Shown here in pieces: positions 1-8,430 of a DNA stretch of 64,000 bases (position 1 is its first letter; every line of letters starts with the position of its first letter). A program made the position numbers and the translations under genes. The notes under the pieces were generated by a model, which saw nothing but the letters and a program-made list of their open reading frames with translations, did no database searches and had not been told where the DNA came from. The DNA is from Arthrobacter sp. Leaf69 (lineage in GTDB: Bacteria > Actinomycetota > Actinomycetes > Actinomycetales > Micrococcaceae), in NCBI RefSeq assembly GCF_001422645.1, contig NZ_LMLR01000001.1, forward strand, positions 560,325 to 624,324, in the 5' to 3' direction.

Positions 1-2
1 TG

Positions 3-566
3 CCGACCGTCCTTGGAACCCGGATCCTGGACCCGGTCAACGTTGTGGTGGCCCTGACCATTTACGCCGTTGCCCTGTTGGTGCGGGCCACCCTGGACGC
101 TTTTGACTCGGTGGACGAGGATCTCCGGCAGGCTGCCGTGGCCATGGGGTTCAAGCCGTTCGCCCGCTTCCTGCAGATCGATCTGCCGCTGTCCCTGCCG
201 GTGCTTTTCGCCGGGTTGCGGGTGGTGTCGGTTAGCAACATCTCGCTGGTCAGTGTCGCGGCGCTGCTCGGCATCGGCAACCTTGGCATGCTCTTCACTT
301 CGGGTCTGCAGCGTGATTTCGTCACCGAGGTGGTGGTGGGCATCATCGCCATCCTTATCCTCGCGCTGCTGATGGACGCCGTCCTGGTCCTGCTCGAGCG
401 GCTGCTGACCCCGTGGACCCGCGCCGCGGCGTCCACCGGCGGCAGCGCCGATCCAGGTGCGGGCCAGGACAAGACCGGCCAGGACAAGACCGGCCAGGAT
501 AAGACCGGCACAGCTGCCGCGGCGTTACGGCTTTCCGACTCACAGACCGCGGGAGGTGCCGCATGA
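3..566 (+). CDS. Osmoprotectant ABC transporter permease (5' truncated)
   Basis: The gene enters from the left edge already open, and 187 residues are visible. It is an inner-membrane permease of the glycine betaine/choline (ProW/OpuCB) type. The visible part holds the cytoplasmic EAA coupling loop (AAVAMGF near residue 45, which contacts the ATPase) and hydrophobic segments on both sides. The C-terminal tail is unusual: a perfect GQDKT repeat encoded by a 15-bp tandem repeat. The stop overlaps the next permease by an ATGA junction, so the two are co-translated; the ATPase gene presumably lies upstream, outside the window. The family call is firm; the substrate is inferred from the binding protein at 1306. 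Confidence 0.85.
   Translation, partial: PTVLGTRILDPVNVVVALTIYAVALLVRATLDAFDSVDEDLRQAAVAMGFKPFARFLQIDLPLSLPVLFAGLRVVSVSNISLVSVAALLGIGNLGMLFTSGLQRDFVTEVVVGIIAILILALLMDAVLVLLERLLTPWTRAAASTGGSADPGAGQDKTGQDKTGQDKTGTAAAALRLSDSQTAGGAA
462..506 (+). repeat. 15-bp in-frame tandem repeat, three copies
   Basis: The unit ggccaggacaagacc occurs three times head to tail, the last copy with one c-to-t change. It encodes GQDKT repeats in the cytoplasmic tail of the permease. The unit length is a multiple of three, so copy-number changes would keep the frame. Confidence 0.9.
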
Positions 567-1309
567 GCAACGTCGTCACGGACACCATTGCCTGGCTCAC
601 CGATCCCACGAACTGGTCCGGCAGCGCTGGAATCCCGACCCGGCTGGCCGAGCACCTGCTCTACACGGGTCTGGTGATGGCGATCGCCACGGCCATCGCC
701 GTCCCGATCGGACTGTACGTGGGGCACACCGGCCGCGGGCGGGTGGCCGCAGTGGCCGTCGCCGGTGCCCTCCGGGCCCTGCCAACCCTCGGCCTGCTCA
801 CGCTCTTTGTCCTGCTGGCCGGGATCGGGCTGATGCCCCCTATCTGGGCCCTCGTCATCCTGACCGTCCCGCCCCTGCTGGCCGGCACCTACGCCGGCAT
901 CGCCAGCGTGGACCGGAATGTCGTCGACGCCGCCCGGGCTATGGGTATGACGGAACTCCAGGTGCTGTTCCGCGCAGAGTTCCCCAACGCACTGCCCGTG
1001 ATGTACGGCGGGTTCCGGACCGGCGTGCTGCAGGCCATCGCCACGGTCTCCGTCGTGGCCTACATCAACCTCGGCGGCCTCGGCCGGTATCTCTTCGACG
1101 GGTTGGTGCTGTCCGATTTCCCCCAGATGCTGGGAGGGTCGCTGCTCATCGCCGCCCTGGCCATCGCCGTCGACCTTGTCCTCGCCCTCATTCAGAGGCT
1201 GTTCCTGTCCCGGGGCGCCTCGTCACAGCCAGACCGGAGCCAGCAGGCTGCGGTTGATCTCACAGACCCCGTACCCGCGGGGACTGTTGTCCAAGGAGGT
1301 ACGTCATGA
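563..1309 (+). CDS. Osmoprotectant ABC transporter permease (second subunit)
   Basis: A 248-residue polytopic membrane protein of the ProW/OpuCD family (binding-protein-dependent transport, inner membrane component). Hydrophobic helices begin near residues 33, 66, 92 and 150, and the EAA loop (DAARAMGM) lies near residues 122-145. It starts on an ATG overlapping the previous stop (ATGA) and ends in the same way against the binding-protein gene. Together the three genes form one tightly coupled operon for uptake of glycine betaine, choline or a related osmolyte. The two permeases probably form a heterodimeric channel, as in OpuC-type systems. Confidence 0.9.
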   Translation: MSNVVTDTIAWLTDPTNWSGSAGIPTRLAEHLLYTGLVMAIATAIAVPIGLYVGHTGRGRVAAVAVAGALRALPTLGLLTLFVLLAGIGLMPPIWALVILTVPPLLAGTYAGIASVDRNVVDAARAMGMTELQVLFRAEFPNALPVMYGGFRTGVLQAIATVSVVAYINLGGLGRYLFDGLVLSDFPQMLGGSLLIAALAIAVDLVLALIQRLFLSRGASSQPDRSQQAAVDLTDPVPAGTVVQGGTS

Positions 1310-2268
1310 AGGAAACCCGCCAACGAGCACTCGGCAGGCGCGCAATCGGCGGCCTGGCCGCCGGCGTCGGCCTGGCCATGGCACTGTCCGCCTGCGCAGG
1401 ATCATCCGATCCGCTCTCAACCGCACCGGCGACGGGCGGGGCCACCTCCGGTTCGGGTTCGGCCCTGGTGATCGGTTCCGCCGATTTCCCGGAGAGCCAG
1501 ATCATCGCCGAGGTCTATGCCGGGGCGCTCAACGGTGCCGGTGTCACCGCGAGCACCAAGCCGAACATCGGTTCCCGCGAGGTCTACTTCAAGGCCGTCC
1601 AGGACGGGTCGGTGGACATCATCCCGGACTACAGCGGAAACCTCCTGCTGCACGTCAGCCCGGACGCCACCGAGGTCTCGGCGGAGGACATCTACAAGGC
1701 CCTGCCGGGCAAGCTGCCCGAGGGACTGGCCGTGCTGGAGGCCTCCAAGGCCGAAGACAAGGACGCCATGGTGGTCACCAAGGCCACGGCAGAGAAGCAC
1801 CAGCTGAAGTCGATCGAAGACATGGCGAAGGTCTGCAGCGAATTCGTGGTGGGCGCACCGGCGACCTTCGCCGAGCGCGCCTACGGCCTGCCGGGCCTGA
1901 AGAAGAACTACAACTGCGTGCCCAAGAAGTTGGAGCCGTTCAGCGACGGCGGCGGGGCCGTCACGCTCAAGGCCCTGCTCTCCGACCAGGTCCAGGTGGC
2001 CGACATCTACACCACCACCCCGTCCATCGCGGACAACGACCTGGTGGTGTTGGAGGACCCGAAGAACAACTTCATCGCCCAGCAGGTCCTTCCGCTGTAC
2101 AACTCGGCCAAGATGACCGACAAGGCGAAGGAAACCCTGAACGCCGTGTCCAAGGTGCTGACCACAGAGGACCTCATTAACCTCAACCGCGCGGTCAGCG
2201 GCAGCCAGAAGCAGAATCCCAAGGATGCTGCGGCCGCCTGGCTCAAGGAAAAGGGACTGGTCCAGTAG
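1306..2268 (+). CDS. Osmoprotectant-binding lipoprotein (ProX/OpuCC family)
   Basis: A 320-residue extracytoplasmic binding protein. The N-terminus has twin positive charges, a hydrophobic stretch and a lipobox LSAC with the lipidated Cys at about residue 30, then a Ser/Thr/Gly-rich linker. The mature part starts with the typical IGSADFPESQIIAEVYA region of the QAT-type (betaine/choline) substrate-binding family, and the total length is normal. The start overlaps the upstream permease stop (ATGA). It is the last gene of the operon and is followed by a strong hairpin. The ligand (betaine, choline or carnitine) cannot be decided by eye. Confidence 0.92.
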   Translation: MKETRQRALGRRAIGGLAAGVGLAMALSACAGSSDPLSTAPATGGATSGSGSALVIGSADFPESQIIAEVYAGALNGAGVTASTKPNIGSREVYFKAVQDGSVDIIPDYSGNLLLHVSPDATEVSAEDIYKALPGKLPEGLAVLEASKAEDKDAMVVTKATAEKHQLKSIEDMAKVCSEFVVGAPATFAERAYGLPGLKKNYNCVPKKLEPFSDGGGAVTLKALLSDQVQVADIYTTTPSIADNDLVVLEDPKNNFIAQQVLPLYNSAKMTDKAKETLNAVSKVLTTEDLINLNRAVSGSQKQNPKDAAAAWLKEKGLVQ

Positions 2269-2295
2269 CAGTTCCTCAACGGACCTTCTGACGTT

Positions 2296-2351
2296 CGACG
2301 GCGGCTGCCGGATTCCTCGGGTTACCGGGGGAGCCCCGGCAGCCGCCGTCG
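2296..2351 (+). terminator. Strong hairpin after osmoprotectant operon
   Basis: A perfect 16-bp inverted repeat (2296-2311 with 2336-2351) around a 24-base loop, 28 bases after the binding-protein stop, followed by tgcgttt. It probably ends or processes the operon transcript. The U tract is poor, as is common in actinobacterial terminators. Confidence 0.7.
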
Positions 2352-2434
2352 TGCGTTTCCCGCCTGTGACGGCGGAACCCCGCTGTGAGACACATCTCAA
2401 CGGAAGTACATCCGCCATATGGCATATTTGATGG

Positions 2435-3655
2435 ATGGCAGAATTCAAGCAGTCCACCAAGCTTCATAATGTCCTTTACGACATCCGTGGACCGATCCTT
2501 CAGGCCGCCCAGCAGATGGAGGCAGAGGGTCACCGCATCCTCAAACTGAACATCGGCAACCCCGCCCCCTTCGGGTTTGAAGCGCCGGACGCGATTCTGG
2601 TGGACATGATCCGCCACCTGCCCCATGCCCAGGGCTACAGCGATTCCCGCGGCATTTTCTCCGCCCGGACGGCCGTCTCGCAGTACTACCAGACCCGCGG
2701 CATCCAGAACATCCACGTCGATGACATCTACCTGGGCAACGGCGTCAGCGAGCTCATCACGATGTCCCTCATGGCGCTGCTCGACGACGGCGACGAGGTC
2801 CTGATCCCCACCCCCGACTATCCGCTGTGGACCGCCTCCGTGGCCCTCGCCGGTGGCCGTCCCGTGCACTACCTCTGCGATGAGGACTCGGGCTGGCAGC
2901 CGGACCTCGAGGACCTCGAAGCCAAGATCACTCCGCGCACCAAGGGCATCGTGGTGATCAACCCGAACAACCCCACCGGTGCGGTGTACCCGGAGGAAAC
3001 GCTCAAGAAGATCGTCGCCCTGGCCGAGAAACACGGGCTGGTCCTCTTCGCCGACGAGATCTACGAGAAGATCCTCTACGAGGACGCCGTCCATGTGAAC
3101 ATGGCCGCCCTGACCGGCGACGACGTTCTGTGCCTCACGTTCAGCGGCTTGTCCAAGGCTTACCGCGTGTGCGGCTACCGGGCCGGGTGGATGGCCATTT
3201 CGGGGCCTAAAAAGGACGCCGCGGACTATCTCGAGGGCATCAGCCTGCTCGCGAACATGCGCCTGTGTGCCAACGTCCCGGCCCAGCACGCGATCCAGAC
3301 GGCTCTCGGCGGGTACCAGAGCATCAACGACCTGATCCTGCCCGGCGGGCGCCTGCTCGAGCAGCGGAACAAGGCCTATGACATGCTCAACGCCATTCCC
3401 GGGGTCAGCACCCAGCAGGCCCGGGGCGCCATGTACCTCTTCCCGAAGCTCGATCCCGAGGTCTACCACATCCGCGACGACGAGAAATTCGTCCTGGACC
3501 TGCTCCGCGAACAGAAGATCCTCGTCTCGCACGGCCGCGCCTTCAACTGGGTCCGCCCGGACCACTTCCGGATGGTCACCCTGCCGCTGGTCAAGGACCT
3601 CGAAGAGGCAATCAACCGCATGGCGGACTTCCTGAGCCGGTACAAGGGGAACTAG
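2435..3655 (+). CDS. alaA: PLP-dependent aminotransferase, alanine (AlaA) type
   Basis: A 406-residue fold-type I class I aminotransferase, most like glutamate-pyruvate transaminases (AlaA) and the actinobacterial gene often labelled aspC. It should interconvert pyruvate/glutamate and alanine/2-oxoglutarate in the cytosol. The N-terminal part has LNIGNPAPFGFEAPD, the cofactor-site NPNNPTGAVYP lies at about residues 176-186, and the Schiff-base lysine is K241 in SGLSKAYR. Length is normal. No clear ribosome site precedes the ATG. A CATATT box at 2423-2428 lies exactly 6 bases upstream, so the message may be leaderless. The exact amino-acid preference is inferred. Confidence 0.85.
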   Translation: MAEFKQSTKLHNVLYDIRGPILQAAQQMEAEGHRILKLNIGNPAPFGFEAPDAILVDMIRHLPHAQGYSDSRGIFSARTAVSQYYQTRGIQNIHVDDIYLGNGVSELITMSLMALLDDGDEVLIPTPDYPLWTASVALAGGRPVHYLCDEDSGWQPDLEDLEAKITPRTKGIVVINPNNPTGAVYPEETLKKIVALAEKHGLVLFADEIYEKILYEDAVHVNMAALTGDDVLCLTFSGLSKAYRVCGYRAGWMAISGPKKDAADYLEGISLLANMRLCANVPAQHAIQTALGGYQSINDLILPGGRLLEQRNKAYDMLNAIPGVSTQQARGAMYLFPKLDPEVYHIRDDEKFVLDLLREQKILVSHGRAFNWVRPDHFRMVTLPLVKDLEEAINRMADFLSRYKGN

Positions 3656-3731
3656 CCTAGGGCTCAGCAGCGCGGCACGGGCAGTCGTCCGGGGTTGAAC
3701 GGCGGCTGCCCGAACCGGAAAGAGGCTTGTC

Positions 3732-4586
3732 ATGGCAGACATCGTGGGATTCAAGGAGCACCCCGCCGAGACCCTGATGGTGGGCAAAGGCTTCAAACTG
3801 AAGGATGCGGATCCGGACGCCACGCCGGGCTACCCGGGGGACAAGTCCGACGGCGAGGCGCTGCTGGCCGACCTGGATGACAACCTCGCGCAGCTCCAGG
3901 AGCAGCTGTTCGCAGAGTCCCGCTTCGGGGGCACCAAGCGCGTGCTGCTCATCCTCCAGGCAATGGACACTGCCGGCAAAGGCGGGATCGTGACCCACGT
4001 CATGGGGGCCATGAACCCGCAGGGGGTCCAGATGAAGTCCTTCAAAGCGCCGACTCCGGAGGAGAAATCCTACGATTTCCTCTGGCGGATCGAGAAGGAA
4101 GTGCCTTCGGCCGGAATGGTGGGTGTTTTTGACCGGTCCCACTACGAGGACGTGCTGATCCACCGGGTCCACCGCTGGGCGAGCCCCGAGGAACTCGAAC
4201 GCCGGTACATCGCCATCAACGAGTTCGAGGCCCGGCAGGCGGCCGCCGGAACGAAGATCGTCAAGGTCATGTTGAACATCAGCCGGGACGAGCAGAAGGA
4301 CCGGCTGCTGGCCCGCCTCGACGAGCCGTCCAAGCTCTGGAAGTACAGCAGCAATGATCTCAAGGAACGCGCGTTCTGGGGCGACTACATGGACGCCTAC
4401 CAGAAGGCTTTCGAGAAGACGGGTACCGAGACAGCCCCGTGGTACGTCGTCCCGGCGAACAAGAAGTGGTATGCCCGGATCGCCGTCCAGCAATTGCTGC
4501 TGGACGCGCTGGAAGGCTTCAAGCTGAAGTGGCCGGTCCCGGATCTCGACGTTGCGACGGAACGGGAACTGGTGGAGCGGTCCTGA
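3732..4586 (+). CDS. ppk2: Polyphosphate kinase 2 family protein
   Basis: A 284-residue PPK2-family polyphosphate:nucleotide phosphotransferase, which moves phosphate between polyphosphate and nucleoside mono- or diphosphates. The Walker A-like loop QAMDTAGKGG (about residues 76-85) and the Walker B-like GVFDRSHYED (about 131-140) are intact, followed by the basic lid segment. It starts at an ATG preceded by aaagagg. It is separated from the aminotransferase by about 75 bases and is probably its own unit or a loose operon with it. The class (AMP- or ADP-phosphorylating) cannot be set from the sequence alone. It converges on xseB. Confidence 0.9.
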   Translation: MADIVGFKEHPAETLMVGKGFKLKDADPDATPGYPGDKSDGEALLADLDDNLAQLQEQLFAESRFGGTKRVLLILQAMDTAGKGGIVTHVMGAMNPQGVQMKSFKAPTPEEKSYDFLWRIEKEVPSAGMVGVFDRSHYEDVLIHRVHRWASPEELERRYIAINEFEARQAAAGTKIVKVMLNISRDEQKDRLLARLDEPSKLWKYSSNDLKERAFWGDYMDAYQKAFEKTGTETAPWYVVPANKKWYARIAVQQLLLDALEGFKLKWPVPDLDVATERELVERS

Positions 4587-4624
4587 CTGGCTAACCGGGC
4601 AGCCTGCGGGCCGGCTGGGTGCGG

Positions 4625-4855
4625 CTAGCCGTCCTGCGCGGGCTGGTCCCGCGCCGCGGCGAGCCGCTTGCGGGCGCCTTCGAGCCACTGTTCGCAGCGT
4701 TTGGCCAGCGCCTCGCCGCGTTCCCAGAGCGCCAGCGACTCCTCCAGGCTCGCCCCGCCGGCTTCGAGCCTGCTGACAACTCCGATGAGCTGCTCGCGGG
4801 CCTCCTCGTAACTCAGTCCCTCGATGTCGGCGTTGGGCGTGGTTTCTACTGCCAT
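4625..4855 (-). CDS. xseB: Exodeoxyribonuclease VII small subunit
   Basis: A 76-residue two-helix protein. The segment from LSYEEAREQLIGVVSRLEAG through SLALWERGEAL is diagnostic of XseB. It partners XseA in exonuclease VII, which degrades single-stranded DNA in both directions during repair. The ATG has AAGGAG upstream at good spacing. It lies 52 bases downstream of xseA on the same strand, so the two are co-transcribed in the order xseA-xseB. The C-terminal tail beyond the helices is short and charged, as usual. Confidence 0.93.
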   Translation of the reverse strand: MAVETTPNADIEGLSYEEAREQLIGVVSRLEAGGASLEESLALWERGEALAKRCEQWLEGARKRLAAARDQPAQDG

Positions 4856-4907
4856 GGCGTGGTGCTCCTTGCTGTGCGTCCCACAGGACGGATCGTTCGG
4901 GTGGTAT

Positions 4908-6194
4908 TTAGTCTTCTGCCGGTTCCTGGCCGCCGGTCGACTCCGCGGTGAACCGGCCCCCGGCCACGCGGACCGTCAGCGGGGTGCCCGACGGCGCCTG
5001 GTCGGGGTGCCGCACGACGTCCCGGCGGACCCCGGGCGCCGACCCGGCGTCGGCCAGCTGGACCACAGCGTATCCGCGGTCCAGGGTCTTTTGCGGCGAC
5101 AGGGCCCGGACCTGCGCCTTGAGATGGACCAGTTGGTCGGCGGCCCGGACGACAGCGGCGGTGACTGCCGCCTGGGAGCGGCCCTTGAGCCGTTCGACGT
5201 CGTCGTGCCGGTGGCTGACCATAGCCTCCGGGGAGGCCAGGACGGGGCGGGAGCGCAGCGAGGCCAGGCGGTCCGTTTCGCGCTCGACCAGCCGGGTGGC
5301 GCCGCGGCGCAGATGGTCCCGGGCCTGCCGGACGCGGACAAGCTCTTCCGCAACGTCCGGGACGATCCGCTTGGCGGCATCCGTGGGCGTGGAGGCGCGC
5401 AGGTCCGCGACATCGTCAAGGATGGGCCGGTCGGCCTCGTGGCCGATCGCACTCACCACCGGAGTGGAGGCGGCGGACACGGCACGGATGAGTTCTTCGT
5501 TGCTGAACGGCAGCAGGTCTTCCAGGGCACCGCCGCCGCGGGCGATGACAATCACGTCCACGTGGGGGTCTGCATCCAGCTCGCGCAAGGCAGCAATGAC
5601 CTGCGCGACGGCGGTGTTGCCCTGGACGGCCACCTCGCGGACGTCGAATTCGACGGCGGGCCAGCGAAGGGCCGCGTTGCGCAGCACGTCCTTCTTGGCA
5701 TCCGAATCGCGGCCGGTGATCAGGCCGATCCGGTGGGGGAGCAGGGGCAGGCGCTTCTTGCGGGCGTCGGAGAACAGCCCTTCCGCAGCGAGGGCGTGGC
5801 GCAGCCGCTCGATCCTGGCGAGCAGATCTCCCAGGCCCACCGGCCGGATGTCCTTAACGGACATGTTCAGCCGTCCCGTCTTCAGCCACATCTCGGCCTT
5901 GAGCAGGGCCACGACTCTGGAACCGCGTTCCAGCGGGATTTCCTGCCGGTCCAGGACATTGGTCCAGACGGAGGCCGGGAGGGAGATCTCCGCGTCGATG
6001 TCCCGCAGTGTCAGGTAGGCGTTGGTGCCCCGCCGGTTCATTTCGATGACCTGGCCCTCGACCCACGCGGACGGTGCGCGGTCGATGTGCATCTTGAGTT
6101 TTTGGGACAGCAGCTGCAGCGGCCACGGGTTGTCCGGGCTGGTTTCCGCCGCCGTGGCCGGCACGGTTGTGGCTGCCGCGAGGTCCTCAGACAT
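4908..6194 (-). CDS. xseA: Exodeoxyribonuclease VII large subunit
   Basis: A 428-residue catalytic subunit of exonuclease VII. The N-terminal OB-fold (about residues 25-120, with NPWPLQLLSQKLKMHIDRAP and the DIDAEISLPASVW strands) is followed by the catalytic domain, with GLITGRDSDAKKDVL, VIARGGGALEDLLPF and the SAIGHEADRPILDDVADLRA block. A helical region follows. The ATG has TGGAG upstream. It forms an operon with xseB and diverges from the membrane gene at 6429. Length is slightly under that of the E. coli protein, mainly through a shorter helical C-terminus. Confidence 0.95.
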   Translation of the reverse strand: MSEDLAAATTVPATAAETSPDNPWPLQLLSQKLKMHIDRAPSAWVEGQVIEMNRRGTNAYLTLRDIDAEISLPASVWTNVLDRQEIPLERGSRVVALLKAEMWLKTGRLNMSVKDIRPVGLGDLLARIERLRHALAAEGLFSDARKKRLPLLPHRIGLITGRDSDAKKDVLRNAALRWPAVEFDVREVAVQGNTAVAQVIAALRELDADPHVDVIVIARGGGALEDLLPFSNEELIRAVSAASTPVVSAIGHEADRPILDDVADLRASTPTDAAKRIVPDVAEELVRVRQARDHLRRGATRLVERETDRLASLRSRPVLASPEAMVSHRHDDVERLKGRSQAAVTAAVVRAADQLVHLKAQVRALSPQKTLDRGYAVVQLADAGSAPGVRRDVVRHPDQAPSGTPLTVRVAGGRFTAESTGGQEPAED

Positions 6195-6334
6195 GCCGGG
6201 ACTCCAGGGCGGAGGTGGACTTGTGCATATGGGTGGTTGTCCTTTGCCGGGGCGGGGCTGTCAGCAGGTACACCCCTCAGTGATTGCGCGTCCAGGAGGG
6301 CCACCGGCAGACAGCTCGAACTTGTCAGTTTCAA

Positions 6335-6397
6335 CTCTATCCATAGCTCTATCATCGGGCTCCGACTTTATTGATCCACAGGCCGCCCCCGTAGGAT
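6335..6397 (+). promoter_or_regulatory. Divergent promoter region between xseA and the 6429 gene
   Basis: The 200-base divergent gap has lower GC than its surroundings. It holds a direct repeat CTCTATC at 6335-6341 and 6347-6353, spaced 12 bases apart. A TAGGAT -10 box sits at 6392-6397. With initiation near 6404 it would give a 25-base leader carrying AGGA before the GTG at 6429. The repeat may be a regulator site, but nothing proves it. Confidence 0.4.
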
Positions 6398-6428
6398 GGC
6401 ACTACCCAACAACCTCCTAGGAATTCTT

Positions 6429-7271
6429 GTGCGCACTTTTGTCTCGGCCGTAGCTGTACTCATCGGGCTTGTCCTGGCAGCCGTTGCCGTTCCGGCCATG
6501 TGGGTGGACAGGAATCTGGTCCAGGAGGATGGTTTTGTGGCGTTCACCGCGCCGCTGGGCAAGGACCCGGTGTTCCAGCAGCGGCTGGCCGGGGCCGCCG
6601 TCGGAAGTCTCGGTGCGGAGCAAATCCCCGGCGCGCTCAGGGGACTCGTCACACCCGTCCTGGAAAGCGCTGCCCAGTCCCTGACGGCCATGCCCGGCTA
6701 TCCCGATGCCTGGACCGAAACACTGCGCAAAAGTCACCGGCTGAACTTCGCCGACCCTGCGACGCTACCGGCCGAGGCCGACGGCGCCACCTCGCTGACC
6801 CTGGACCTCGCGCCCCTCGTCGGCCTCGTGGCCAAGCAGGTAGCGGATGCCACGACCCTGCCGCTGGAGGCCCCGGACCAGCTGCTGATTGCCATCGGGC
6901 AGCCCGAACACCGGCAGGTCCTCGACCGGGTGGCCGCCTTCGCGCCAATGGGCTACGCCGTGGCTGTCGGTGCGCTGATCGCGTTCGCCCTGGCCTTCGT
7001 GGCCGCCCGGCGGCGCTGGACTGTCCTGGCCGGCATCGGGCTGGGAACGATGGTGCTGGCCGGAGCCTGGAAGCTGGCTGCCGACGCCGTCGCGGCCGCG
7101 GTGACCGGAACGTCCAGCGGCAACGAAGTCGCCGAGATCTTCAAGAGTGAGTTTGTCGGCGCGGCCAGTTCGAGTTTCGGGCAATGGATCGTGGCGGCGG
7201 CCGTGGTTGGCGGTGTCCTGCTGGCAGCCGGACTCGTCCTGCGCGTCGCCGGCGTGCGCCGCCGCGCCTGA
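6429..7271 (+). CDS. Membrane protein of unknown function
   Basis: A 280-residue protein with an N-terminal transmembrane helix (RTFVSAVAVLIGLVLAAVAV), then an extracytoplasmic domain of about 160 residues with no motif I recognise, and three C-terminal hydrophobic helices ending in RRRA. An in-frame ATG exists at 6396, but AGG abuts it without spacing. The GTG at 6429 has AGGA six bases upstream and fits the TAGGAT promoter, so I prefer it. It lies between xseA and ispH, where M. tuberculosis has Rv1109c (from memory; homology not checked). No function is proposed. Confidence 0.75.
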   Translation: MRTFVSAVAVLIGLVLAAVAVPAMWVDRNLVQEDGFVAFTAPLGKDPVFQQRLAGAAVGSLGAEQIPGALRGLVTPVLESAAQSLTAMPGYPDAWTETLRKSHRLNFADPATLPAEADGATSLTLDLAPLVGLVAKQVADATTLPLEAPDQLLIAIGQPEHRQVLDRVAAFAPMGYAVAVGALIAFALAFVAARRRWTVLAGIGLGTMVLAGAWKLAADAVAAAVTGTSSGNEVAEIFKSEFVGAASSSFGQWIVAAAVVGGVLLAAGLVLRVAGVRRRA

Positions 7272-7303
7272 GGCCCCCACACCGGCGGCCCGCTCAACAC
7301 CGG

Positions 7304-7309
7304 TAGCAT
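7304..7309 (+). promoter_or_regulatory. Leaderless -10 box of ispH
   Basis: TAGCAT lies exactly 6 bases before the ispH ATG, and there is no ribosome site between them. Transcription should start at or next to the A of the ATG. Confidence 0.55.
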
Positions 7310-7315
7310 TGGGGC

Positions 7316-8407
7316 ATGACCTCCACTGCTGTTTCCATTCCGATGCCCACCGTTCCGCGCCGGCGGCGTACGCCGGAGGAAGTCCTGGCTGCAGCCCCCG
7401 TCGACGGCCCGAAAAGGGTCCTGCTCGCTGCCCCGCGCGGCTACTGCGCCGGCGTCGACCGGGCGGTCATTGCGGTGGAAAAAGCGCTGGAGCACTACGG
7501 TCCGCCGGTCTACGTCCGCAAGCAGATCGTCCACAACGTTCATGTGGTCAGTTCCCTTGAGGAAAAGGGCGCCATCTTCGTTGACGAGACTGACGAGGTC
7601 CCCGAGGGCGCCCTGGTGATCTTTTCCGCCCACGGTGTGTCGCCGGCCGTGGTCCAGTCCGCCGAGGACCGGGGGCTGCGGACCATCGACGCCACGTGCC
7701 CGCTCGTGACAAAGGTGCACAAAGAGGCGGTGCGCTTCGCGAAGGACGACTTCGACATCCTGCTGATCGGCCATGACGGCCACGAGGAAGTCGAAGGAAC
7801 CGCGGGGGAGGCCCCCGAACACATCCAGATCATCAACGGCCCGCACGAGGTGGACAAGGTCACCGTCCGAGACCCGGAGAAGGTGATCTGGCTTTCCCAG
7901 ACCACCCTCAGCGTGGACGAAACCATGGAAACGGTCCGGCTCCTCAAGGAACGTTTCCCCACCCTGCAGGACCCGCCTAGCGATGACATCTGCTACGCCA
8001 CCACCAACCGCCAGGTGGCCATCAAGAAAATCTCACCGCAGGCCGACCTCGTGATCGTGGTCGGATCGGCCAACTCGTCGAACTCTGTCCGCCTCGTGGA
8101 GGTGGCGCTGGAGTACGGAGCCAAGGCCTCCTACCGTGTGGACTTCGCCAACGAGGTGGACGAGGCCTGGTTTGAGGGAGTGGCCACTGTCGGCGTGACC
8201 TCGGGTGCCTCGGTGCCGGAAGTCCTGGTCAAGGACGTCCTGCGCCTGCTCGCCGACTACGGCTACGGCTCGGTCGAGGAAGTCGTCACAGCCGAGGAGG
8301 ACCTGCTGTTCTCGCTGCCGAAGGAGCTTCGCGCCACGCTGAAGCAGGCCGGCGACGTGTCCCGCGCCCTCGGCGGCCGCGGGACACGGCCCTCACAGAC
8401 TTCCTAG
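7316..8407 (+). CDS. ispH: 4-hydroxy-3-methylbut-2-enyl diphosphate reductase
   Basis: The last enzyme of the MEP isoprenoid pathway: it reduces HMBPP to IPP and DMAPP using a [4Fe-4S] cluster. The three cluster cysteines are visible at C44 (GYCAGV), C128 (DATCPLV) and C226 (ICYATTNRQ), and the substrate-site HGVS and SSNSVRL motifs are present. The 363-residue length includes a roughly 33-residue N-terminal extension before [12 protein letters not shown], as in other actinobacteria. It is probably translated from a leaderless mRNA. Electrons may come from a ferredoxin such as the one at 29705, which is inference only. Confidence 0.97.
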   Translation: MTSTAVSIPMPTVPRRRRTPEEVLAAAPVDGPKRVLLAAPRGYCAGVDRAVIAVEKALEHYGPPVYVRKQIVHNVHVVSSLEEKGAIFVDETDEVPEGALVIFSAHGVSPAVVQSAEDRGLRTIDATCPLVTKVHKEAVRFAKDDFDILLIGHDGHEEVEGTAGEAPEHIQIINGPHEVDKVTVRDPEKVIWLSQTTLSVDETMETVRLLKERFPTLQDPPSDDICYATTNRQVAIKKISPQADLVIVVGSANSSNSVRLVEVALEYGAKASYRVDFANEVDEAWFEGVATVGVTSGASVPEVLVKDVLRLLADYGYGSVEEVVTAEEDLLFSLPKELRATLKQAGDVSRALGGRGTRPSQTS

Positions 8408-8430
8408 GAGTTCTTTTCCGCGGCCGTGTC

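Noticed and set aside
2276..3823. Long antisense frame over the aminotransferase
   Set aside because: The plus-strand protein has all PLP motifs; the antisense product is low-complexity and unrelated to any family.
8383..8430. Possible terminator between ispH and rmuC
   Set aside because: The 9-bp pairing has a 30-base loop and overlaps both coding ends; no T run follows.
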